In this document: positions 1 to 5,727 of the stretch, in pieces
Position numbering within the stretch: the first letter of the stretch is position 1
Layout: every line of letters begins with the position of its first letter
NCBI GenBank assembly: GCA_003446735.1
Contig: DMCJ01000078.1
Location: 1 to 6,551, forward strand
Origin: Lachnospiraceae bacterium
GTDB taxonomy: Bacteria > Bacillota > Clostridia > Lachnospirales > Lachnospiraceae
DNA: 6,551 nucleotides
Direction: 5' to 3'
Program-made: the position numbers and the translations under genes
Notes under the pieces: generated by a model
What the model was told of the DNA's origin: nothing
Seen by the model: the letters and a program-made list of their open reading frames with translations, nothing else
The model's database searches: none

Positions 1-952
1 GTACCTTCTGCTCTCTTTCGGTAAGCGTATCGAGTACTTCGTTAAGCTGTTCCCTAAGAAGCGTAAAGGCAGCCGCATCCGCAGGTACGGGAACATTATC
101 ATCCTGGATGAAATCTCCCAAATGGGAATCTTCCTCCTCACCTATGGGCGTCTCTAATGAGACGGGCTCCTGGGATATCTTTGATATCTCCCTTACTCTT
201 TCAACGGGCATTCCGAGCTCTGCGGCGATCTCCTCATGGGTAGGTTCACGTCCGAGTTCCTGTAAGAGCTGACGGCTCACACGAATAAGCTTGTTTATGG
301 TCTCAACCATATGAACGGGGATCCTTATCGTCCTGGCCTGATCGGCTATCGCCCTTGTTATGGCCTGTCTGATCCACCATGTAGCATAGGTCGAGAATTT
401 ATAACCCTTTCTGTAATCAAATTTCTCTACTGCTTTTATAAGACCTAAATTACCCTCCTGGATAAGGTCCAAAAAGAGCATTCCCCTTCCGACATATCTC
501 TTTGCGATGGATACGACAAGACGAAGGTTGGCCTCAGCTAAACGCTTCTTGGCATCCTCATCTCCTTCTTCCATTCTCTTTGCAAGCTCTATCTCCTCGT
601 CGGCCGTAAGGAGCGGAACCTTACCTATCTCCTTTAAATACATCCTTACGGGATCATCTACGCCTACACCTTCGGGTGCGGATATGTCAAGATTCTCCAC
701 ATCCACATCATCGGTGTCGCTCATTATGATATCGTCATCGGGTTCCACATCCTCATCATCGGATATACGAAGTACATCGACACCGTTTGATTCAAGATAT
801 TCGGTAACCTTGTCATACTGCTCCTCTTCAAGCCCAAGGTCCGCGAAATGAACAACGATCTCGTTGTAATCGAGGATGTTCTTTCTCTTTTTTGCCATCG
901 ACAAAAGCTTTTTTAACTTTTCGTCGTATTTTGCCTGAGTTGCCTCATCCAT
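1..952 (-). CDS. rpoD: RNA polymerase primary sigma factor RpoD/SigA (3' end beyond window)
   Basis: This is the housekeeping sigma factor, which directs core RNA polymerase to -10/-35 promoters. The window holds 317 codons from the ATG. The first ~75 residues match a short Firmicutes-type region 1.1, followed by a very acidic linker (residues 64-86, rich in Asp/Glu). Region 1.2 begins at DPVRMYLKEIG (100-110). Region 2 spans about 133-212, with LRLVVSIAKRYVGRG, DLIQEGNLGLIKAVEKFDY and the promoter-melting/-10 segment YKFSTYATWWIRQAI (184-198). Region 3 covers about 215-285. Region 4.1 starts near 299 (LREQLNEVLDTLTEREQKV) and is cut by the window edge, so the -35-binding helix-turn-helix of region 4.2 is not seen. 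SigA proteins in this group are about 370 residues, so roughly 50 are missing. The start is supported by an AGGAGG site 11 bases upstream. It is the last visible gene of the operon, 15 bases after dnaG. The lack of a long E. coli-type insert between regions 1.2 and 2 fits a Gram-positive SigA. Confidence 0.97.
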   Translation of the reverse strand, partial: MDEATQAKYDEKLKKLLSMAKKRKNILDYNEIVVHFADLGLEEEQYDKVTEYLESNGVDVLRISDDEDVEPDDDIIMSDTDDVDVENLDISAPEGVGVDDPVRMYLKEIGKVPLLTADEEIELAKRMEEGDEDAKKRLAEANLRLVVSIAKRYVGRGMLFLDLIQEGNLGLIKAVEKFDYRKGYKFSTYATWWIRQAITRAIADQARTIRIPVHMVETINKLIRVSRQLLQELGREPTHEEIAAELGMPVERVREISKISQEPVSLETPIGEEEDSHLGDFIQDDNVPVPADAAAFTLLREQLNEVLDTLTEREQKV

Positions 953-963
953 GTCTGTGTTAA

Positions 964-969
964 CCTCCT
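964..969 (-). promoter_or_regulatory. Ribosome binding site of rpoD, overlapping the dnaG stop codon
   Basis: A perfect AGGAGG lies 11 bases before the rpoD ATG. The dnaG stop codon TAG (968-970) shares its AG with the start of this site (TTTTAGGAGG). Ribosomes finishing dnaG therefore sit directly on the rpoD initiation region, which suggests translational coupling, or at least competition between termination and initiation. The site itself is seen directly; the coupling is inferred. Confidence 0.85.
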
Positions 970-2815
970 AAAATGCAGCCTTCTGTAATTTTTCAAGAAG
1001 GTGCTTTTCACCGATCAGTTCGTTCAGGTTTTCCGGATGATCCTTTATCGTAGCGTTCAGGTCTTCGATCCTTAAGGACTTTATCCCAATAAGGAGTTCT
1101 TTAAGAATCTTCCCCTTCTCTTTTGGATCTTCCCCGATATCGCCTGATATAATGTCATCCTCACTAAGACCGCCGAATTTATGCAGCTCGTCGGAAGCTC
1201 TGGTGGTAAATAAGGTATTTATCTCAGAAGCCTCCTCCTCCGGTATGCTCTCATCCGACAGAAGCACTGATATCATCCTGCCGGGCTCGGGATCCTTTCC
1301 TTCATCGATCGCCTCTTTTATCAGAAGCATTGCTTTTTCATAAAGCCCCTGTGGAAAGTCCCCGATACTTAAATATCCCTTCGCCTTTTTGTAGAGTTCC
1401 GGATCGTCGCAGATCAAGGTAAAAAATAATTTGTACGGTAAAACCCGTGTGTCTTCCTTTTTTGCGTCCTTTTTCCCGGAATACTCCCTTTCCCTCCTGT
1501 AATAAGGAGAACTTAAGACTTTATTGCCGTATGCGGCCACGCTCTTTACGAGCTCATCGGTATCAAATCCGTATTTTGATGCTGCGGTCTCTATGAAAGG
1601 ACGCACGTCATCAAAATTATCTTTAAGCAGAAACAGCTTCTCTACCAAAGCGCTTCTGAATCTGCTCTTACTTTCGGGACTTTTAAGATCATAGTCCCTC
1701 TCCGTCATCCTCATCTCAAAGATGAAGGAATCTTCACAGTTTTCAAGCCTCTCTTCAAAAGCGTCCTTTCCGAATCTTTTTATGAATTCGTCGGGATCCT
1801 TTGCCGGCTCTAAATGAAGTATCCTGCCTACCAGTCCGACACTTCTTAATATCCCTATCGCGCGAAGTGCTGCCTTTGTACCCGCTTCGTCGCTGTCGTA
1901 TGCAAGTATAACGTTTTCGGTATATCTCTTTAAAAGGTTTGCCTGACCGCTCGTAAATGCAGTCCCGAGGCTCGCGACAGCCTCCGTAAACCCGGCCTGA
2001 TGCATGGATATCACATCCATATATCCCTCGCACAGGATCACGTGCTTTTTCTTAGCACTCCTTGCGTAGTTAAGGCCGTAGAGATTCCTGCTCTTATCAA
2101 ATATCGGCGTATCCGGGGAGTTAAGATATTTGGGCTCTCCGTCCCCGAGCACCCTTCCTCCGAATCCGATGACTTTATTACTGAGGTCCTGGATCGGGAA
2201 CATGACCCTGTTCCAGAATTTATCCGACATCCCTCTTTTTTCGGAATTAACGGCAAGCCCTGCTTCGACTATCTCTTCATCGGAATATCCCTTATTCTTA
2301 AGATACAGACAAAGATCGTTACTCGTTACATTGGCAAATCCGAGTCCGAATTTCTTCATCGTCTCATCGGATAATTCCCTTTTCTTAAAATATGAAAGGC
2401 CAGCTTTTCCGTTTTCTTTTCGAAGCTGATAATAAAAGAAAGTCGCTGCCTCTTTGTTCATCTCAAAGAGTCTTTCTTTTTTCCTGTGCCTTTCGGCAGC
2501 CTTTGCCTTATCCTCGCCGCTTGTCTCGGGAAGGTCGATCCCCGCTCTTTCGGCGAGCACCTTTACGGCCTCCGGGAAAGTTAGTCCTTCATATTCCATC
2601 ATGAAGGAAAAAACATTTCCTCCCTTGTTGCATCCGAAGCATTTATATATCTGCATCGAAGGATTGACCATGAAGGATCCCGTTTTCTCGCTGTGAAACG
2701 GACATAGTCCGACATAGTTCGATCCCTTTTTCTTCATCCTTACGTAGGATGATACGACATCGACTATATCGTTTCTCGTTCGTACCTCTTCAACTAATTC
2801 GTCGGAATAATACAT
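968..2815 (-). CDS. dnaG: DNA primase DnaG
   Basis: DnaG makes the short RNA primers for leading and lagging strand synthesis, working with the replicative helicase at the fork. The 615-residue protein shows the normal three-part layout. The N-terminal CHC2 zinc-binding domain has ligands C38, H41, C59 and C62 (CPFH...CFGC) within residues 1-100. The RNA polymerase core includes the conserved segment around 203-249 (RVMFPIQD, GFGGR, KYLNSPDTPIFDKS, LYGLN). The TOPRIM catalytic part has E263 in CEGYMD, D307 and D309 in YDSDEAG, and the further acidic pair D340/D342 in KDPDEF. From about 455 on is the poorly conserved C-terminal helicase-interaction domain, rich in charged helices. Length is normal for the family and all key residues are present. 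The ATG follows the stop of the upstream dNTPase gene by 3 bases, with a weak AGGG site 7 bases before the ATG that lies inside the end of that gene, so translation is probably coupled. Confidence 0.98.
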   Translation of the reverse strand: MYYSDELVEEVRTRNDIVDVVSSYVRMKKKGSNYVGLCPFHSEKTGSFMVNPSMQIYKCFGCNKGGNVFSFMMEYEGLTFPEAVKVLAERAGIDLPETSGEDKAKAAERHRKKERLFEMNKEAATFFYYQLRKENGKAGLSYFKKRELSDETMKKFGLGFANVTSNDLCLYLKNKGYSDEEIVEAGLAVNSEKRGMSDKFWNRVMFPIQDLSNKVIGFGGRVLGDGEPKYLNSPDTPIFDKSRNLYGLNYARSAKKKHVILCEGYMDVISMHQAGFTEAVASLGTAFTSGQANLLKRYTENVILAYDSDEAGTKAALRAIGILRSVGLVGRILHLEPAKDPDEFIKRFGKDAFEERLENCEDSFIFEMRMTERDYDLKSPESKSRFRSALVEKLFLLKDNFDDVRPFIETAASKYGFDTDELVKSVAAYGNKVLSSPYYRREREYSGKKDAKKEDTRVLPYKLFFTLICDDPELYKKAKGYLSIGDFPQGLYEKAMLLIKEAIDEGKDPEPGRMISVLLSDESIPEEEASEINTLFTTRASDELHKFGGLSEDDIISGDIGEDPKEKGKILKELLIGIKSLRIEDLNATIKDHPENLNELIGEKHLLEKLQKAAF

Positions 2816-2818
2816 TCT

Positions 2819-3829
2819 TTAACCCTGCCAGGATATCGGCATATATAATTCGGTATATTTGCCGATGGCGAAACGGTCCGTCATGGCACCGACATAATCA
2901 CATACGATCTTTTCTATCGGCTCTCCCTCTTCCTCTAAAGAAAGCATATCCTTAGGGAGCTCATCCTTGCATTTAAGATAATGATCGTAGAGAGCCTCAA
3001 TAAGGAGCTCGGCCTTTCCTTCTTCGCCCTTTACTATGGGATTCTTATATACCCTTTCAAACATGAACTCGCGCATCTTGATCATGGCATCTCTGACATC
3101 GGGGCTCATTACGATGTCATCTTTATCCCTGCTCGCGGTGATTATGTCATGTACGAAATTATCAAGTCTCTTTCTTAAAGTATAACCTATGACGTCCCCT
3201 ATCTCCCTGGGGACATCGGCATCACTTAAGACTCCCGCTCTAATGGCATCGTCCATATCATGATGTATATATGCGATCTTATCCGAGAGCCTTACTATCT
3301 TTCCTTCGAGGGTCTCGGGCATGCTGCTCATCTGATGATTTAAGATCCCGTCCCTTACTTCGTATGTCAGATTAAGTCCTCTTTGATTACCGTGTGTCTC
3401 CAGTAAAGAAACCGTCCGTACGCTCTGCTCGTTATGCTTAAAGCCGTAGGGGCATACCTTGTTAAGTACCCTCTCACCGGCATGACCAAAGGGCGTATGC
3501 CCCAGGTCGTGACCTAAGGCTATGGCCTCGGCAAGGTCTTCGTTTAATCGCAGTGCTTTTGCTATGGTCCTTGCGATCTGTGAGACTTCGAGCGTATGGG
3601 TAAGCCTTGTCCTGTAATGATCTCCGTCGGGCGTAAGGAAGACCTGTGTCTTATCCTTTAGGCGCCTGAAAGCCTTACAGTGGACTATCCTGTCCCTGTC
3701 CCTCTGATATACGGTACGTATATCGCACTGTTCCTCCGGCCTTATCCTTCCCTTGCTGTTTTTGGAATGGCTGGCGCAGTCCCTTAAAAATCTTTCTTCC
3801 CAGTTTTCTATGTCTTCTCTTATTGTCAT
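2819..3829 (-). CDS. dgt: HD-domain deoxyguanosinetriphosphate triphosphohydrolase-like protein (dNTPase)
   Basis: This 336-residue protein belongs to the Dgt family of HD-superfamily enzymes, which split dNTPs into deoxynucleoside and triphosphate. The metal-binding residues are visible: H78 in THTLEVSQIART, H107-D108 in GHDLGHTPFGH, and D183 in LSDKIAY; H111 and H116 are also conserved. The N-terminal block around residues 36-77 (DIRTVYQRDRDRI, KAFRRLKDKTQVF, GDHYRTRLTH) is typical of the shorter Gram-positive and general bacterial branch rather than the ~500-residue E. coli Dgt. The actual nucleotide preference (dGTP or other dNTPs) cannot be read from the sequence; many members of this branch are annotated only as 'Dgt-like'. 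The ATG is 4 bases past the preceding stop, with only a weak AGG 8 bases upstream, which fits translational coupling. It is cytoplasmic, with no signal peptide or membrane segment. Its position directly before dnaG suggests a role in dNTP pool or replication quality control; this is inferred. Confidence 0.93.
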   Translation of the reverse strand: MTIREDIENWEERFLRDCASHSKNSKGRIRPEEQCDIRTVYQRDRDRIVHCKAFRRLKDKTQVFLTPDGDHYRTRLTHTLEVSQIARTIAKALRLNEDLAEAIALGHDLGHTPFGHAGERVLNKVCPYGFKHNEQSVRTVSLLETHGNQRGLNLTYEVRDGILNHQMSSMPETLEGKIVRLSDKIAYIHHDMDDAIRAGVLSDADVPREIGDVIGYTLRKRLDNFVHDIITASRDKDDIVMSPDVRDAMIKMREFMFERVYKNPIVKGEEGKAELLIEALYDHYLKCKDELPKDMLSLEEEGEPIEKIVCDYVGAMTDRFAIGKYTELYMPISWQG

Positions 3830-3833
3830 TGTG

Positions 3834-4496
3834 TCAACCTATCCCGCAGACTCCGGGATCTGTACTGAACTTTGCCTTCTTATCGGCATCTTCGATCGAC
3901 TCGTATCCGTAGAATCTTACTTCGTTCTCAAGTATCTTAAGAAGGAGGTTCTCTCCGTTTTCATAGGCCTTTACGGTCTGATCTTTGATAAGCTTTAACG
4001 TCTTTAACGAATATGTCTTATATTCTCCTCTTAAATAGCTCTCCGAGGAAGAGCCTGCGACCATGCTGTCATCGGCAGATGTAAATACGCGGCCGTTACT
4101 CCTTAATGCAGGATATAAGTCATTAACCTGCTTATCCCATTTCACATGGATATCGGCCAGCTCATCTATTATGGCATTTGCCTCATCCGTTATGACAGGA
4201 AGGGTCGCCTTTACCTTTTCGTATTCATCGGGGAATGTCGTCTCCATCATATGGCCGTACTTTTCATATACGAGATTCCGGCCTTCGTTTGCGGATGTCA
4301 TAAGGTCGTTTAAATAGCTTTCGAGCGTCTCCTCGGAATAGATCATCCACTGACTCATCCTCATCTTGAAAAATGTATCCGGATCATCCTGACAGGAGGC
4401 ACGTCCGCCTGTATTTTCAACTAACTGGAACAGGTCCCATTCGGCGCTTACAACGTCGAATACAAGCTGCTCAGCCCTGTTAAGATCACTGCTCAT
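3834..4496 (-). CDS. DUF4125-like protein of unknown function, first gene of the dgt-dnaG-rpoD operon
   Basis: The predicted product is a 220-residue soluble, mostly helical protein of unknown function. From memory I place it in the DUF4125 family found in Clostridia; this rests on pattern recognition, not a search. The part that looks conserved is near the N-terminus: EWDLFQLVENTGGRASCQDD (residues 19-38) followed by TFFKMRMSQW (41-50). A second notable block is RGEYKTYSLKTLKL (156-169). There is no signal peptide, membrane segment or recognised catalytic motif. The only cysteines are C35, in the conserved-looking block, and C217. The open frame extends upstream to an ATG at 4535, but I chose the ATG at 4496 because a GGAGG site lies 4 bases before it, the conserved region starts shortly after, and the predicted promoter leaves the 4535 start only ~10 bases from the transcript start. 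The stop is 4 bases before dgt, so it is almost surely co-transcribed with dgt, dnaG and rpoD. Confidence 0.85.
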   Translation of the reverse strand: MSSDLNRAEQLVFDVVSAEWDLFQLVENTGGRASCQDDPDTFFKMRMSQWMIYSEETLESYLNDLMTSANEGRNLVYEKYGHMMETTFPDEYEKVKATLPVITDEANAIIDELADIHVKWDKQVNDLYPALRSNGRVFTSADDSMVAGSSSESYLRGEYKTYSLKTLKLIKDQTVKAYENGENLLLKILENEVRFYGYESIEDADKKAKFSTDPGVCGIG

Positions 4497-4500
4497 ATTT

Positions 4501-4505
4501 CCTCC
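4501..4505 (-). promoter_or_regulatory. Ribosome binding site that sets the start of the DUF4125-like gene
   Basis: GGAGG followed by AAAT and then ATG (4496). This is the only strong Shine-Dalgarno site near the 5' end of the frame and it argues against the in-frame ATG at 4535, which has no purine-rich site at a useful distance. The spacing of 4 bases is on the short side but usable. Confidence 0.8.
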
Positions 4506-4551
4506 GTTTTGGCGCGATTGCGCACAATAACCCAAAATAAGCCTAACTTAT

Positions 4552-4580
4552 AATATACTCTAAAATAACGGAAAAATCAA
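4552..4580 (-). promoter_or_regulatory. Predicted SigA-type promoter of the DUF4125-dgt-dnaG-rpoD operon
   Basis: On the minus strand, a -35 element TTGATT (4575-4580; 4 of 6 to TTGACA) and a -10 element TATATT (4552-4557; 5 of 6 to TATAAT) are separated by exactly 17 bases. The predicted transcript start is near 4545, giving a leader of about 49 bases to the ATG at 4496. It is the best promoter match in the intergenic region and lies just downstream of the predicted terminator, as expected for an independent transcription unit. If right, rpoD would be transcribed from a promoter read by its own product. Based on motif reading only. Confidence 0.6.
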
Positions 4581-4592
4581 TGAAAAACAACG

Positions 4593-4645
4593 AAAAAAAG
4601 ATCCCCGTATCATATTGCACGAGGGGGTGTGCATTTATGATCCGG
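4593..4645 (-). terminator. Predicted intrinsic terminator downstream of purC-lysR
   Basis: On the minus strand an imperfect hairpin is followed by seven Ts (4593-4599). Stem blocks, from the loop outward: GCAC/GTGC (4 pairs), a small internal loop, ATCATA/TATGAT (6 pairs), then a TCCC/GGGA block with a bulge. The loop is about 8 bases (ACCCCCTC). It would end transcripts coming from lysR, about 125 to 175 bases after its stop, and insulate the next operon. The stem is interrupted, so strength is uncertain. It could act as a leader attenuator if a promoter exists further upstream in the AT-rich stretch. Confidence 0.6.
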
Positions 4646-4672
4646 GAACCTATGAGAGAATGTTCAACTTAA

Positions 4673-4726
4673 ATATACCAAATATATACGAAAAATAGAA
4701 ATATATATATTCTGCATTTGGTATAT
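4673..4726. repeat. 11-bp inverted repeat in AT-rich intergenic DNA
   Basis: A perfect inverted repeat: ATATACCAAAT at 4673-4683 and ATTTGGTATAT at 4716-4726, separated by 32 bases that are almost only A and T. In the lysR transcript it could form a long hairpin in the 3' untranslated region; as DNA it could be a pair of binding half-sites. No T-tract follows, so it does not look like a terminator. The surrounding AT-richness raises the chance of random pairing, but the CC/GG core inside each arm makes it less trivial. Confidence 0.5.
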
Positions 4727-4744
4727 ATATTTTTATATATCCCT

Positions 4745-4760
4745 GTTTTATACATAAAAC
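4745..4760. repeat. Short palindrome GTTTTAT-AC-ATAAAAC just after lysR
   Basis: Seven-base perfect arms around a two-base centre, beginning 6 bases past the lysR stop codon. It is too tight to form a good RNA hairpin and has no T-tract, so it looks more like a DNA-binding palindrome than a terminator. No protein can be assigned to it. Confidence 0.4.
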
Positions 4761-4766
4761 CTGCGC

Positions 4767-5726
4767 TTATCCGACTGCCTCATCCATATCTTTTATTATC
4801 TTAATGACCTTATCCCTTTCCACTTCTATCTTTTCCATGAAAAGTCTGTCGTATTTATTTTGCAGGTTTCTTTTCTTTCTGATCGCCACATCCACATAAT
4901 GATTGTTTTTGACACTGCATTTTTTCTGGACCAGATCATACATATCAAGATACCTTCCAGGGATGGGCGATACCCACATATACGAATCCTTTAAACTGTC
5001 CAACAGTTCGAACTGGCTTCCTCTTTCGTATGTATATATAACACGGTCGGCATCCTTAAAAGGTTCCGGGTTTTCAAACCGGTCTTCATTCTTGGCATTC
5101 GGATATCTGAAATCACCGTGTGTTATCTTGGTATAACCGGCAAGATCTTCGTTTAAGAGCACTTTCTTTTTTGCAAGCGGATGGCTGCATGACATGACTA
5201 TCACCATGGAAAAATCAAGTATGGTCTTATATTCAAGCTCATTTACATCGAAGTATTTAAAATATGTTTCGGCAGTTTCCTTAAGAACTCTTATGACGCC
5301 GAAGTCATATCCTCTGCTGATGACATTGCCTATGGTCTGCTGGGCGTTTGTCTCGCTGACCACCGCATTGATGCCCCTGTCCCTTTCTATCTCGTTTAAA
5401 AATGCCGAATATGCCTTTGCCAGATATGTAGCCCTGGGAACAGAGATCTTGTAATTAAAAACTCTCCCGTCTCCCGACTCTGTCATTCTTTTTACATCAT
5501 CCATCTCCGCAAGAATGTTCCTGGCATGATAAATAAAACGGATGCCCATATCGGTAGGACTCATACCTTCGCTGGAGCGCTCGAAAATCTCGAAGCCGAG
5601 TTCCTTTTCGAGATCCTTTATAGCCTTGCTTAAATTAGGCTGCGCCATATAAAGATTTTGGGCCGCTCCCGAAATGGAACCGGCCTTATAAACCTCTACT
5701 GTATATTTTAAATGCTGAAGATTCAT
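4767..5726 (-). CDS. LysR-type transcriptional regulator
   Basis: This is a 319-residue DNA-binding regulator of the LysR family. Residues 1-62 form the N-terminal winged helix-turn-helix: MNLQHLKYTVEVYKAGSISGAA, then NLYMAQPNLSKAIKDLEKELG (recognition helix about 27-40) and FEIFERSSEGMSPTDMG. A linker helix runs to about 85, and the effector-binding, periplasmic-binding-protein-like domain covers about 90-295 (VISRGYDFGVIRV, FSMVIVMSCSHPLAKK). The last ~30 residues are a charged helical tail, making it slightly longer than the usual ~300. The ligand and target genes cannot be told from the sequence. The start is fixed by the classic LysR N-terminus; the ATG follows the purC stop by a single base with only a weak purine stretch (AAGAG) upstream, so translation is probably coupled to purC. 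Unlike most LysR genes, it is not beside a divergently transcribed target inside the window. Confidence 0.93.
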   Translation of the reverse strand: MNLQHLKYTVEVYKAGSISGAAQNLYMAQPNLSKAIKDLEKELGFEIFERSSEGMSPTDMGIRFIYHARNILAEMDDVKRMTESGDGRVFNYKISVPRATYLAKAYSAFLNEIERDRGINAVVSETNAQQTIGNVISRGYDFGVIRVLKETAETYFKYFDVNELEYKTILDFSMVIVMSCSHPLAKKKVLLNEDLAGYTKITHGDFRYPNAKNEDRFENPEPFKDADRVIYTYERGSQFELLDSLKDSYMWVSPIPGRYLDMYDLVQKKCSVKNNHYVDVAIRKKRNLQNKYDRLFMEKIEVERDKVIKIIKDMDEAVG

Positions 5727-5727
5727 C

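Larger units (their letters stand above)
4497..4766. other. Intergenic region between lysR and the dnaG-rpoD operon
   Basis: A 270-base stretch without a supported gene, markedly AT-rich between about 4670 and 4760. Reading in the direction of transcription it holds a short palindrome, a spaced 11-bp inverted repeat, a hairpin with T-tract, a SigA-type promoter, a short leader with a small GC-rich inverted repeat, and a ribosome binding site. I see no tRNA or recognisable riboswitch, and only trivial reading frames on either strand. Confidence 0.8.

Noticed and set aside
507..851. Plus-strand open frame of 114 codons opposite rpoD
   Set aside because: Very Ser-rich low-complexity translation, fully opposite the conserved sigma factor, no ribosome binding site: a shadow of rpoD codon usage.
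1152..2955. Several plus- and minus-strand open frames within dnaG
   Set aside because: All overlap the well-conserved primase in other frames and show no family features.
3832..3837. TTGACA on the minus strand just before the dgt ATG as a -35 element
   Set aside because: Perfect hexamer, but 17 bases downstream there is only GACATA, not a -10; it arises from the overlap of the stop codon and leader bases.
4497..4535. Upstream in-frame ATG at 4535 for the DUF4125-like gene (13 extra residues, MGYCAQSRQNGGN)
   Set aside because: No ribosome binding site at a useful distance, only ~10 bases from the predicted transcript start, and the extension translates the GGAGG site itself; the ATG at 4496 is better.
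4593..4766. Riboswitch, T-box or small RNA gene in the intergenic region
   Set aside because: No recognisable conserved core motif; the region is mostly low-complexity A/T with simple inverted repeats.
4063..5454. Plus-strand open frames opposite the DUF4125-like and lysR genes
   Set aside because: Low-complexity translations antisense to convincing genes; no supporting signals.
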